From contig NC_044030.1 of the NCBI RefSeq assembly GCF_900496995.4, forward strand, positions 74,504,687-74,568,686: 64,000 nt of DNA. The letters are read 5' to 3'. Source of the DNA: Aquila chrysaetos chrysaetos. Taxonomy: Eukaryota; Chordata; Aves; Accipitriformes; Accipitridae. Positions 1-13,211 of the stretch are shown here, piece by piece. The translations under genes and the position numbers were made by a program. The notes below the pieces were generated by a model. That model was not told the DNA's origin, searched no databases, and was given only the letters and a program-made list of their open reading frames with translations. Within the stretch, counting starts at the first letter, position 1; each line of letters begins with the position of its first letter.

Positions 1-3000
1 AGAAATTAATTTTAACTTCTCAAACAAAACAACACATATAGTTGCAAGCAGCATTCTTAAAAATGTTGTAACAAATAAGTTAAATGAAGTTGAGTACAAC
101 TGAAACTTCTCTAACCAGTTGCTGATAAATACAATCTGGACAATATTTTGCAAGAGTATTTATTGACAATATGCAACATCAGCTTTTGAGAGCTTATGAA
201 ATTGACTATAAGTATGGGCCCAAGCATAGGAAGCTAAAAAGGAAGCTTGAGAGATAGATTTCATGGAAATTTACATTTACATCCTCTTTTTTTGTGGAGA
301 AGTTATTGAGGGCTGAACTGCAAGGCAGCAGAATTGCTTAAACTTTTGTTGTTGTTTTGCCATGAACGCAGATGAGTTGTACACCTACCAGATTAGTGAA
401 CGTGGTTGTTTGGACGATAACATCATAAATATGGAAAGTGCAATTACTCGGAAGTATGGCTGGGTGGATATGCTTCAAATCCCTGTATCATTTCCCCAGA
501 GGACTGATGATACTGGTGTATGGTTCAAGGAAGGGAGGCTACTTTAACTGTGTTAGCAACTGAGTCTTGAGATGCAGCAAAGGTTTTCTGCACCAGCCAG
601 AGTAACCAAAAGTTTTGCACATGTCATCACAAAATCTTTGATTATTTGTTGTGCATTGAATTCTGGGTTGCTTAAGCTTGTACTGTCTTTGAGACAGGAA
701 TGAGAAAAACTGTGCATCTTTGTCTTTGCAGACAGTATGATTTGCATTCATAATTATATCACTATATATAAACCAAATAGTGAAAGTTTGTGGGTGAATT
801 ACACAGCATATCTGTCATCTTTACAGTTCCAGGTGTATAACTGGGATAGAAATTTGGCTGTTAGCCATCAGAATGACATGGCTTAACTAATGTGATCAAT
901 CTTGAAGCAGACTGAGTCAAAATTTTCTTTCTCAGGGGAACAGAGGCCACAAGATATGTTCTAGCCAGTTGATATGAGTATTATTATTACATTATTATTA
1001 TTAAACACTTTTTGCAGCAACCAGGAATGTCAAATAGGCTATTTGTATCCTTCACAAAGAAGAGATCTGAGGAGCAGCTTGTTCCTTTCTTCCTCCTTCT
1101 GTGGTTTTTCCATTAATGTATCCTTTTCCATTAATGTTTTCCATCCCTCCTCCAAGATAGTCAGCCCAAATTCCAGTAAAATGATCCCCATGACAAGGAA
1201 GCCACCTCTTTGCATGCTTCTGGAAGTGCCATTTTGTTGACTTGGACATTGCTGCAAACCTTTGCAAAATTCAGGCCTGCTAAAAACTTAACTTCTTCAC
1301 TTCTCACTATTAAATGAAGAAGAAAAAATATGAAAAGGACCTGTACTGAGACAGTACGGTATATGTATTGCACATACTAAAGTTAATGTACAAGGCAGAA
1401 GGTATCCTGCCACTTTATATTAAAAAAGTGAAAGTTAAGCCACTTTCCATTAAAAGCATAACATTTCTGTCTGCAAAAAAAAAGGTTCCATGCAACTGGC
1501 AAGATGATTTTGTAAGTCAAGAACAGAGTGAATGAGGACGGTAGTATTGAGAGTCATGCAGGAGACAGGAAACAATGAGGAAGCCAGAGGATGGTAGAGA
1601 GTCACTTGGTTTGAGAGTGGCAGCACTGATGGGGGTTGGAAGAATGGAGAAGCTAGGGTTTGCTGGACAGAGTGAAAGGATGTAGACAACAATAACTGAG
1701 GTGGAGGAACAGAGGAAGGGGGATAAGAGACAGATTTGTGGAGATTGAAATAGAACAGCCTAGGCAAAGAGACCATGAAAATAATGTATTTCCTTATGAT
1801 GCCTATTGTGATTATCTCAGGGGAGTAATAAGATTTTGTTTTTCCTAAATATCCTTAAAATTAAATTTTTTCCTCATGTTGAGAATACTGTAATTTCTTA
1901 TTACATTGTATACTTTATCACTGTGTGTCTTGCCTTTACGCCCACCCAACTTCCTACAGATCAGATGGTTACTGACCAACTGTAAACATTTTTATCCCTC
2001 TGCTTCGGAAGGGGCGATCTTCTCTATCTAATAACATTCAGAAGACTGAAGTAGAAAACAAATGTATTGTTGGAAGATACATTAGCTCCAGTCTTTCTGA
2101 TCCTGTCGCTACTGGAGTTTTACAGGTAGTAAGAACATCAAGATTACAAAACATCTAGTTGCTACACATTCAGCAAAATAGAAAAAAACTGTTTGTGGTT
2201 TGGTTTGGTTTTTTTAAATCATTCATATGGGCTGATATTTTTCACTAGAGGGTCTTTTATATAATATGAGGTTATTGAACTATGACTGTCATCTGTTAAT
2301 GAAAACTCTGATATTTCTGAAAAACTGAAAGGGAAGTAACGTAGAAACTATTAGCCTGGAAGGCAATAATAAAAAGGAAAATAGAAATATACAAAAAAAC
2401 AGATAAAAAGTTGTTGGTTGTTGGTTAGTAGATGGAAGTGAATGACCACTGAGTTGCATCAGCTGTCACTGCATGTTGAAAAGCCACACTGTATAAAGTG
2501 GTATGTAGTTAATACACTGGTTTACCAGAGTCTAAGAATTCTAGAGAATGAGCAAGATAGAATCTAAAATAGTTCTTTTAGTTCTTTTAAAGTATTTTTC
2601 ATTCTTGGTGATATATCTTATTTCTCATTGCAACTAATGTGAAAGCTTCTGACCAGCAAACTCATATTCAGGGATTATCAAATAATTATCAAGCTACTAG
2701 CTATTTTTGCTTAACACTGCTAGAATTAAAAAAGAAAAAAAACTATATTCTTTTCTTTCGTTCTTTATTTCTCTCAGTATTGATCATTTTGGCAGACTTT
2801 GCCCTCAAATTTATTATGACTAATAATTCTTTGAGTGTATTCAAGTAATAATATACTGCCTAGTAAAGAGAGTTGGTTGATGCATGTAACACTACATTCC
2901 TGGGCTTTCCAAACATCAGATACTGCTTAACTAATAATCTCAAGATAACCTATTTGGGTTTTAAGTTAACAACACTTGTAAGGATAAGTTTTCTCACATG

Positions 3001-3951
3001 GAATTTTGTTGTGTCTTTTAATTCTGAAAAAGAAAAAAGATACAAGATGTTTAATTCTGTTGACACTTTCTCATTTCTTAATAGGAAATTGTAATAGCTT
3101 TGCTGCACTGTGTTGAAATGTGTTCATTGTATAAAGAATATTTTGGTTTAAATCAGTTGAATTATTCTAAGTTACTAATGTTTTCTAAAATGATTAATTC
3201 CATCAACCAGAGACAATCACTGCATCTGTCACACTTTACAGACTATGTAAGACTTCGTGTAGATTTTATTTCTCCATTTGCATCTAGAAGGATGCTGAAA
3301 TTTTACAAATTTTAAATGGCATATCCCATCACTGAAGAGTTTGAGACTCTGCTAGCACTGTTTTTAGAAGACTTACTCTACTGGGAGAAAGGTGAGGTCA
3401 AAAGATATCACTAGATGTCTGTGTTTCCTTGTATGATGTGCTGGCCACGTCTTAAAACTTCATTCTTTTAATGAAACAGGACAAATTATGCAATGTCTTT
3501 ATAACTATGCAATCCAAAAAATATCGTCATGTAGGAAAAGTATAAACAAGGAATATAGAGACATGCAGGTAGTAAAACATGATTACTACTGTAAGACAAT
3601 TAGGATTGGCGGAACTTACTTGTGTGTCTTAACATTGTTGCTGTAATGAAGGGTAATTATATAGAAATCAAAATTGGAGCTGCAGTGATTGAAAACTTGT
3701 ATTTTCATACGCAGAGATGCTGGCAATTTGGGTTGTTTCATTTTGCTGTTAGACTTACGGTAATTACCTGAACACACTTGACAAGGCATCATTAAGTAGG
3801 ACAAAAAGAAAAATCTATCACCATCACATTAAAAAATACATTATGTAATGCTGAAAGCTACACTGGTTTTTAGGAAATGGAAAATTTTCTGTCTGATTTT
3901 AGTGCCTGTACTACTGCTCCCTTTTTAATCTGTGCTTAACTCTCCTTTCAG
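1..3951. other. AT-rich non-coding stretch
   Basis: No repeat family, RNA gene or convincing coding exon is recognised here. Small simple-sequence runs occur, such as an ATT-rich patch near 983-1003. A splice-like segment at about 3621-3680 on the minus strand is open in one frame but has a weak polypyrimidine tract, so it was not called. The composition fits intron or intergenic DNA. Confidence 0.5.
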
Positions 3952-4042
3952 ATACTGGAGGCTGAAAGAATCCCTAGAGTTTTTGAAACAAGCAATGTGA
4001 AACAAGTCCTCCTGCCCAAACCTCCTGACTGTGTGACATGGT
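3952..4042 (+). CDS. Candidate coding exon, plus strand (unknown gene)
   Basis: A 91-bp segment is preceded by a pyrimidine-rich acceptor (tctcctttcag, ending at 3951) and followed by the strong donor gtaagt at 4043. Only one of its three frames is open. That frame begins ILEAERIPRVFE and ends PKPPDCVTW, with one base left over (phase 0 to phase 1). Base composition is more even than in the flanks. I do not recognise the protein. A segment this short can be open by chance in 64 kb of DNA, and the better exon candidates lie on the opposite strand, so this may be a decoy or belong to a separate or non-coding transcript. Conservation between birds or RNA-seq junction reads would settle it. Confidence 0.3.
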
Positions 4043-7000
4043 GTAAGTCATTTAACCATTTTCCTTTGTAGATGATGAAAATTTACTGTTTTCTGTATTT
4101 TTAGGCATGCTGATGAAAATTTTATTTTAAAATTGAAGTTAATTTAGTACAGAGAAGCTGTTTTGAAAAAATTATAAAATGAAACTTTAATTCATTACTT
4201 TTCCAGCTAAAACTATTAATTAGATTTGTAATGCTTGCACAAATAATTTCAGCTGACCTGAGCCTGATGTATGTGAGACTGCTTATTGTTACTTTTTTTA
4301 CATTGTTACTTTATGGTTTTACAATGTTTTGAGCATTTAATATATATACCTGTTTAACAAGTAAAAGTTGTTATCGGCTGCAGTTTATAATCTTGTTATG
4401 TGCTTGATTGTGTTTTAAATCATTTAATTCTTTTGGAGCTGTGAATTATGATTTCAGTGTTTAAGTCCCAATGATCTGGGAGCGTTCTATTCACTAGTGG
4501 ATCCAGCAAAAGAAGTGATCTCACAGAAGAGAAGTCAACAAGTTCCGAGATACAAGATATAGAGAATAAAGGGAAATATCAAATAGAAAGTTCTTAGGAG
4601 AAAAGAAACTTTTAAATCTCTGTGTGAATCAGAAAAGGCTGACAAGTTTCAGTTCAGTGTCCATGTTAACACAGTATTAGCAGAGAATCTGCCTTTCAAG
4701 TAGAATATCAGCATCTTCCAACTGATCTGTGTTAGAATCTGATTAACATACATTCATAATAACTTAAGGATATAGGTAGTAGAATTTTCAGCGGAATTTC
4801 TTGGCAAGTTAAGATGGTAGATCTCACTCTGCAGTAGACAGGACATAAATACATTGTTTAAAGACAAGAATAGGATAACAGCTTGGAAATCCTCAGTAAC
4901 TCATATTTGAAAGTGGTGTTCGTAGCTCTAATGACTCCTTCAGATAGCTGGCAAGATGCATATTACCACCATATAAACTAGGACAGCCATTCACTTAAGG
5001 TTCTGACTGTAATAAAATAGCAGTTGTGATCAACATGTTATTTTATTTGTAACTTGGGTTTTGGCATTGGTTTTGATATCTTAACCTTAGTACAAATATA
5101 TTTTATCATTTATATCTTCATTCTCATGTGACTATTATTGTAAGAACTTAGGGATTCGGGGTTCTTCTAGAGTGGGTGTAAACATGAACTACCATGTAAG
5201 AATCTTGTTTTTAAACATGAACTAACCCTGAGTATGCTTGTATTCTTTTTGATTAATTAGTGTCTTTTCCTCTTTCTTATTCCTTCTTCTGTTGCAGAAA
5301 GCCTTATATCCACTTAACTTTGCTTTTGCTTTTATCTTGCCCAGTATGTGCTAGCCTCCAAAAGGAGTGAACTTGAAATCTTTGTTGTTTATTCACCAGT
5401 CATTCTTTTTAAAGAATTTAAAAACTAATGACATTAGTCATTATTCTTTTTTAAACATTTGTAGTGATTATTTTCTGTGTTTTTCAGCTGATGATTTTTA
5501 AGGTAGTTATGAAAATTAAGTTGCTTTCCTAACTATCAATTTCTTTTATCTGGTATGGATGTAAAACACATGATGCAAATAAAACTGTGTTTGCAGTTGT
5601 CGTCTGTTTCAGAATTTCTGATAATTGACTCTGGGGCTTTCCTGTAGGTCCTTCTTTGTCTGGTAACATTAGCTGTCTTTCTAAATGTAGTTGTATTTCT
5701 TATAAAAGTCTCACTCCCAGATGAGACGTCTGCTTCTGCATCATTAAGTTTTGAAATGGCTAATTAATGGTTTGGTTGTGTATTAAATTATTTTTTAAAT
5801 GTGTAAAATATTTTATAACAGTGTTTTCACAGAGCATTCATAATGCAAGGTGCTCATAGTCTTTACAGACTGAACACTCTTTTTAGCACTACTTTAAATA
5901 GCCTGTCATTTTCCAAAAGCCACTTGGTCTCTCTCCACTGTCTTACAGCTGCAATCTGTGCAGTTCAATCACCTATGTAAATAATAGCTTTCTCAGAATT
6001 GAAATGAGCAAATAATTAATAGTTTTTCATAGGCAATGTTTTATTCAAAGTAAGTTTTCACAAGTTTACAGAAAAGTTTGGGGTTTAGACTTTTTCTAAC
6101 TTATGAAACATGAGGAGACTAAAGCACAAAGAGTATTCACCAAATGCTCTTACTTTGATTAACTGTGGTTATTTTACTAGGCCTACTATATCTTGCTTAT
6201 CACTGTACTATCTTAGTATCTTAGAAAATTGATATTGTCTCTCTTACTGCATTCTTTCAAAGGTCCCAGTTTTCTTTACTAGTTAGTTATTTAATATGTC
6301 TGAAAGCAATAGAATTCATAGTTCTTCTGACTTCCCAGGGCTATTGACAAATATGGGCCAGACAGATGGAGAACACTTTCTGTTGGGTTTTTTGGGTGTT
6401 TAAAAACAAAACTAAATTAAACAAAACAAAACAAAAAGCCCCCCCCTCAAAACCCCAAACCCCACAATAATTTTCTTCACATTTTCAGCTCTACTATTCT
6501 TGAAGGTGGAAGGTCATTGTCATGAGACTGTTTTTGCACTTGTGCTAACCTGATCTTTTTTGTCATGTAAGCTTGTACACTTGAGATATTTGAAAGGAAA
6601 AATTGAATACTTGAATTTAACCATATTCAATAGGAGAATAATTATATGAGTGGAATGATGTGTTCTTGGTGACCTGTGTTGCTAAGAAACAAACTGCTGT
6701 GTTCTCAATTGATTAAATCCTCTTCTAAGTGTTTTTACCACAAGGTACATTTCAGTGCTTTATTCAGGCTCAGATATCTCAAATCCATTAACCATGAGGT
6801 CAAGCTATTATCTGCTTCTTTACTTCAGTCTTGCTCCATCTAATCTAAAATCACTCAGACACCTCTCCATGAACATCAAGTATAAAGTTCCAGTTCAACG
6901 GGACAAAACAAAACCCTTCCTTTTGCTGCAGACTTATCTCCCTCTCCTGTTTCTTGCCTTGATGCTGGCAATGTGTCTGTCACATGCTACTGGAGCCTGG

Positions 7001-7179
7001 ACGCCACCTTCAGCCCATTCTTGTTCCACAGTCATTGGTACTGAATTTGCCCAGTGCAAGCTGGGTTAGAACACATGTGGGCACATAGTGCATTTCTGTT
7101 AAATTAGCCACTGCACACAGGAAAAGATCTTTTAACAGCTTTTTGCTTTTATATTAGAGTAGTTGATATGTGGTCAGTG
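4043..7179. other. AT-rich non-coding stretch
   Basis: No gene or recognisable repeat is seen. There is a C- and A-rich low-complexity patch at about 6410-6470. The open frame at 6755-7069 (104 codons) has no splice context or coding-like composition and is treated as chance. Confidence 0.5.
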
Positions 7180-7386
7180 ATACTGATCACTGTATTCATT
7201 GTTTCCTTCTTCCTCACCTGTCTATATCCATTTCTATTCTTTCACGGTAGTTTTGCTCTTGATTTATGTGAAACTAGAAGTTTAATCCAAATATCTAACT
7301 CTAACCATTTGGAACAAATTATGTACCCAGAGAAGATCTGAAATTTATTAAGTCAGCCAAAACTGATAGAACATTAGAAATTACAG
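7180..7386. repeat. Local direct duplication, copy A (207 bp)
   Basis: This segment recurs almost unchanged at 8018-8201, in the same orientation and 838 bp downstream. Both copies begin with atactgatcactgtattc and end with agaaattacag. Copy A carries 23 bases (after ttttgctctt, starting gatttatgtg) that copy B lacks. Other differences are scattered single substitutions. The high similarity implies a fairly recent local duplication rather than two independent old transposon insertions. No terminal repeats or target duplications are visible. Confidence 0.9.
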
Positions 7387-8017
7387 ATAAAAGATCTGCC
7401 ACTAGAAAGTTACCGTGTCAGCATTGTTTGAACAAATTTAAACCAATAAAATAATTTTATGTAGGATCTATTCTATGCATTGTAGCACTGCGTAACTTTG
7501 ATGTAGTACAAGGAATTACCTGGCTAGATTTACTGTATAATTTTTTTTGCCTATACTTACTGAAGAATATTTCTAAAATAACACCTTCCTTATTCAGCTA
7601 CAGAACTGACATGTTTGTTTTCTCTTGTTTCACCATTTATCTTAATTACTTTTTCTGAAGTTTGAAAAACATAGCCTTATTCCATGTGTATTTATCTAAA
7701 ATATTGCTGCAGTTTGTAGTTTGTCACCATTTCATTTCTGTATCCACTTTTAAACTTGTTCCTAAACCTTTCACTATGGACCCCCAATGCCACCTCCCTC
7801 CCTCCCTTTCTATGCCAGCCATTATTGCCCACTTGTTGATTTTTCAAAGGGTACTTTTTTTTCTTTCTCTCATGTTGTCTTTCCCACTTGATAGGAATTT
7901 GTGTAAACATTCAGGAATCCCCTTATATCCCATGGCTTCTTACTATCACTTTTGCTCTGCTAGCTGCACAAAGTTCATAATGGTTTGATCAAGGTTTTGC
8001 TGAGATTACAGTTTATA
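7387..8017. other. Spacer between the duplicated blocks
   Basis: This is 631 bp of unique-looking AT-rich DNA. It contains a 108-codon open frame (7662-7988) with no features suggesting translation. No known repeat is recognised. Confidence 0.5.
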
Positions 8018-8201
8018 ATACTGATCACTGTATTCATTGTTTCCTTCTTCCTCACCTGTCTGTATCCATTTCTATTCTTTCACGGTAGTTTTGCTCTTAA
8101 TCCAAATATCTAAATCTAACCATTTGGAATAAATTATGTACCCAGAGAAGTTCTGAAATTTATTAAGTCAACCGAAATGGATAGAACATTAGAAATTACA
8201 G
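8018..8201. repeat. Local direct duplication, copy B (184 bp)
   Basis: Partner of 7180-7386, in the same orientation. It lacks an internal 23-bp segment and differs otherwise by a handful of substitutions (for example ctgtctgtatcc against ctgtctatatcc). Either B lost the 23 bp or A gained it. An outgroup bird would tell which copy is ancestral. Confidence 0.9.
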
Positions 8202-9908
8202 CCTGTAACATCTTGTGCTTATCAGTTAGTGCTGTATGGCTGTGACTTGTCAGCCATTAAACATTACCTTTTTTATCTTTCCATGTTGTTCTTAATTTGA
8301 TGTATTTAATTTATTATTCCCAGCCATATATTTTCAGGAAGTACAAATAACTTTATAGACCAGCTGTCACAATCTCAGCTACTTTTTGCTGACCCTCACT
8401 TCATGCTTACTCTGAAATATTTTTAGGACAAATATCAGAGGCTCAGTAGCTCTATTGATTTACAGTAGCAGTAATGCTTTTCCTCCTTAGGAAAAAAAAA
8501 AAAAAATTCCTGTGAAATCTTCATATTCCAGGCTAATTTGGGATTCTCAGCTTGTTTTACCAGAGATGATTCAACTGATCAATCATGACTTAGAGCACTA
8601 ATTTGGACATATGGCTTATGAAATAATGGAGGATTTCTGGCTTCTACTTGAACAAATCATGTGTTTCTGGGTTAAAATTTTGGGTTTGTTTCTCAATTTT
8701 AAGTTTCATTGGACTCATTTTGTTCTGGGGGTTCTGGATAGAAGTAAACACCATAGGCCACTATTATGGTTATTTCCAATGCTTGAAAGAGGCTAGATTT
8801 CATATTAGTTCTAAATTCAGTAGAAGTTGGTTGGTCCCGTTGTTCACAATAATAAGATAATGCTTCATTGACAGGCAAATGCAGGATCATGACAACCTCC
8901 CAAGCTCTGAGGTCAGAAGTTTTTTTCCACATGAAGTCTCACCTCCTTGGTTCTGTGAATGTTAGTAAGTTACATAGTGCCAGGGAATTTCCCTGCCCCT
9001 CGCTGGAAGTCGTGCTCACAATCCATATGGTTTTATTATTTGTACAAAGGAGTAGAGTTTTGCCCAGGTCATTGCTAAAAATTTCCAGAGTTTGGGAGTT
9101 TGTACAGGCTGTGGGTCATTCCCAGATGGCAGTTTGCTTGCAGACAACCTGTTTGGAAGATAATGGAATTTAGTAATATGGACTTGTTCTATTCTAGGGC
9201 AGTTAGTCTGAGTGCCAGAGAGTGGTACTGGGCACAGTTAAGTTATGAGTACAGCTGTAGCCTCTGAGTACCAAGTTTTGTATGTCTTGCCAAGCTCAGA
9301 ACTCAGTGGAAGACAGATTTTAGGTGTCCTTGCATTTCACGGCAACAAACTACATTTAATTAGCTGAGCACTGGAACATTGCATATACAGTTCTTGGGCT
9401 AGTGTGCTATATTTCTATGAAACTCAAGAATATGTGCATCTTTAAAATTGCCAGTGTCACAGATTACTCTATATTGATTTATTCTGAACATTTCTTTTCC
9501 CCTGTAATGAGTTACAGATTATAATGCTATCATTGTCTAATCAGCTTTTCTCTCTAGTGTGGGACTGTAGAATTTCCATGCATTTATTGTTTTTTAAAGT
9601 AGAATGTACAACCTAGAAAATCATCCAGAATTCATGGAATATTCCACATGGTCCTCCAGCAGTTATTTCAATGCCTAATTGTCAGTAATGTTGAAATTCT
9701 GCGCCTTACTTCTGTCCTGAATTTGTCTACGTTCAACTTCTAACCAGAGGACCTAATCGCACTTCTGCTTTTGAAATCTTTGTATATTGCCCATCATGCA
9801 CTTACCATGGGATAATCAAGATGTTTTTCAGCAGTTACTTAAATATACACTTAGCAGTTTCAACCATCCCTGAAATTTCCAGGAAATACTGAAATACTTA
9901 AATCCAGA
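8202..9908. other. Non-coding stretch
   Basis: No gene or repeat family is recognised. A poly-A run of about 15 lies near 8491-8505. The open frames around 8611-9173 overlap on both strands and look like chance. Confidence 0.5.
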
Positions 9909-9957
9909 GTGAGCAGCTGCATGGTGCTTAGTTGCTGGCTGGGGTTAAACCACGACA
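9909..9957 (+). mobile_element. 3' tip of an avian ERV LTR (49 bp remnant)
   Basis: This short piece reads gcatggtgcttagttgctgg...ttaaaccacgaca. It matches the 3' end of the LTR at 53082-53656 read on the minus strand (left end in window coordinates), including the conserved ggggttaaacc block. Only the terminal part is present and no matching 5' part lies upstream. It is therefore a severely truncated LTR or a rearrangement scar. Orientation is plus, with the LTR 3' end at 9957. Confidence 0.75.
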
Positions 9958-12900
9958 ACACACTGTGAGCATTTACAAATCAGATAACCTCTTTCTAATT
10001 CAGTGATAATAAAACAACAGAAGAACTTATCTGGGCCACTTTTCCTAATGCATTGGCCATTTCAGCTGAGAAAGCCGAGGAATTATTTTAATACTAAGTC
10101 ATTATAGTGACAATGTTAGATGACAAATCTCTGATTAGCCTGAAGAGGATAGACAGTTGACTACCTTGGTTAAGATGTGAGGTGAGGCTTACAAAATATG
10201 ATAGGCTTTGCAAGGTCCTGCATGATTCTCAACTTCCAAACTAGTTCACTGGGTATAATGTATGCCAGTCACTTTTTGAAAAAACATTTCAAAAAGTTAA
10301 AAAAAAAGTAAAATTGTCTCCCTGTTGTGATGTCATTAGTCGTATTTCCACTTTCCAGATTATTACTGCATTTTTTAATATGTTTCCAACTTCCACCAGT
10401 CGTCTTATATCACAAGCTGATGATTAATTCTTACTTCCATATCACATGTAAATGACATGCCTTGAATAAAGAATACCCTTAGACTGTGTGCTCACCAAGA
10501 CAAGAATTGTCATGGCTCCTGAGTTTCAGAAGTGTCCATCCCATATAAGGAATGTCTTTGTAAATAAGTAATAGCAAAGGGCTTAATATTAAACAGAAGA
10601 AATAGAATGTATGGAAGATTTTCACTGAGTTTAATTTTAGCATACAATGACTTGTAGAAAATAGCATTGAAGAATAGATTTTCAGCTGGGCCATACCCTA
10701 AACCTGGACATCACATGTGGCTCTGGATGCTGTGGAAACTGCAGCTGTGTTGTCAAGGAAACAGCCTTGTGCTCAGTAGGCAAAACCAATGAGGATTAAG
10801 CAAGGCTATATTATAGCTAAGCCTCTGTGACCTTATCAGGGATCAACAAGATCTGCCTGTTCTTCACTGTGCAGGTGTCCCTCAGGAGTGAGGGAGATAT
10901 ACACAGGCAAAAACATATATGCAATATACCTGATTTAAATGCCAGACCTGGATTATTCTAACAAGTGAATGCATTTCCCAGTTAGATGGATTAAAAGACT
11001 CCATTTGTGTAAGTAAAATGTTTATCTAAAATAGAACTAAATAATAGAAAAGAAGTTAATGTGACATGTTTTTCTGTAAGCTATGAAATGAGGAAGACGT
11101 AATTAAAGTATGATGAAGTCTGGAAGTATTTTTGATCTTTGTTGTAGCTTTACAATCAGGCTTAAATTCACACACAAGTATGCCGCTATAAAAAATGTTA
11201 ATTTCCCAATGATAAGAAACAAAGTTTTTAGAACACTGAGGTGCAGAATAGTTGTCAACAGTTTCAAGCACAGTGTTCTTCTTTAGTAAAAAGAATTAAT
11301 GCATGTGTCACTGAAGTAAAACCACACTCCACATACACATGTTATTTCATACCAGTTTTTTGTATCTGAAAGAATGAAAATCCAAATGGAACTGAGATAA
11401 GTAAGTGCAAGAGGAAAATGGCTAATAGTTTTTTGATGAGTGGGGAAGGAAGTTGAAAAAGTTGATTAAATTGCTCTCAGAAGTTAATTGTTTTCTGCTA
11501 AAACTTTAAAATATTTTTCCTTTTTGTTTCTAAAGGAAAATAGAACATTACACTTCAGTTGACGCTTCATAATACATAAGAATGAATGAATGAGCAACTA
11601 AAGTTTACGTGCTTTGCCAGAATCTCTGGAGTTTGTTGTGCTCTTCTTTTTTATATTGTCACGTAACATCAAAGGTGATTAAATGTCTTTCTTAATTAGC
11701 CCTATTATTAGTTTGCATGTATTAACCATTTATTTTTATTGTTTCAGTATCTCTTGTGGTGTTACATGCCCATTTAAAAAAAAATAATTCAGTCTTAGTT
11801 TGTCTGCAGATAATGCCAGATGAACCTTTTTCAATAGTGATACTGTCCCATGTCTTGTACAGAGAAGGGAGGAACTGAAGCAAACTGTGAAATGAGACAC
11901 ATGATTATCATAGTGATTTTCCTTCCAACATTACCTTGTGATTTATTTTCTTAGTGTTTTTTTACTACAGAGGTTAATCTAAACCTTCCAAAACCAATGG
12001 ATTTTGTCAGATTTTGATTATTCTTTCATGGATCCCACTCCTTTTTTTCAGTGCTTCTGCATTTCTTTCTTTTTTATATCTACTTATTTAAAATACCTGA
12101 TCTTTTTTTGCAGAATTACTGTTTTTACCATATCATCTAAGTTACAGAAAAATTCTGTGCATAAGATATTTCCTACTAAAGAAAGTTCAGACATTTTGCA
12201 GCATATCTAAGGCCATTATAGAAAACTTGAAATGGACCTGATTTCATTGCTTCATTTCTGAGAGTTGCCACTCTCCTGATAAGATTTTCTATCAGAACAT
12301 GAGGGGAAGAAGTGAAGCAAGGAGGACAGGGAAGACTTGGCTATTTCTGTGAGCTGAATATGATATCAGTCTCCTAAACTATATTAAATACACAATAGAA
12401 AAGTTAGAGATGAAAGCATAACAACATCAAAGTTGTTAGAATACATGCAGCATTTAGCTTAAAAAACTATGACTTAAGACCTTGCAGAGAAGTCCACTAT
12501 GATCCAAATATGCTTAGAGAAACAGAATATTAATATTCAAAATAAAAGGATTAATAAATGTGCTGTGCCTCCCCAAAAGTTTCTCCTTCCCATTCCTTCT
12601 TTCCTTATTAATTTTTTACTTTCAGTTTTCAGGTGGTTTTGTACTACTGTCATATTTAGTCACTTTAGTATCCGTGATTTCATCTTCTCATGCTTCTGCT
12701 TATTCCTTATGTGTCTAATAGTTATTTTGAAGGTCAGGTACAGAGCTGGATACTTTTCCTAATTTATTGTCTGCATCTTGACCTTTTTCCCCTCCTTGCA
12801 TTTTTCCTAATTTTGTACAGATATATCTGTCTTTATTCTTTCTTTGTCTGTCTTCTATCTGTAGCTTTATGGTCATTTTTCTTTGGTTTTCAATCACTCA

Positions 12901-13106
12901 AATCCATGCTTTTGTTAAATAGTCTGGATTCGGTAAGGAGTTTGATGTGAATTAAATATAATATTTAATCTAGAGCTCACTAATATGAATGACCTTGACC
13001 AGTTATCACCAATTTAGGGAGCAACAAGTAGAATCCAACTTCTTTTCTTTAAACCAACTAACTGCTTTAACAGTGTGCCAGTAAATTACTGCAAGTTATC
13101 TACTAC
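9958..13106. other. Non-coding stretch
   Basis: No gene or recognisable repeat is seen. Open frames at 12499-12950 are AT/TTT-rich and low in complexity, as expected by chance. If the minus-strand exons at 13-15 kb are real, this is downstream intron or 3' flank of that gene. Confidence 0.45.
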
Positions 13107-13211
13107 CTTGCCACTTTCTGGGATAATCTGCAATCCTGAACAATAGGCAGAGCAGCAGCAGTCTCTCTAGTTGGGTTATTTGTGGACAAATAGGCAGATG
13201 AGCCTTCCCCG
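13107..13211 (-). CDS. Candidate coding exon, minus strand (unknown gene)
   Basis: Read on the minus strand, a 105-bp segment follows a plausible branch point and acceptor (ctaactcactccataag) and is followed by a gtagta donor (13101-13106). Its open frame includes GEGSSAYLSTNNP and IVQDCRLSQKVA and looks like normal protein sequence. The exon begins one base short of a codon (phase 2). This agrees with the 14851-15092 exon ending in phase 2, so the two can be joined in frame. The donor is weaker than consensus. The protein is unrecognised. Either a host-gene exon or a fortuitous open segment is possible; the phase match raises the odds modestly. Confidence 0.35.

Noticed and set aside
6755..7069. 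104-codon open frame with a hydrophobic segment
   Set aside because: Composition equals background, there is no splice or promoter context and no known family.
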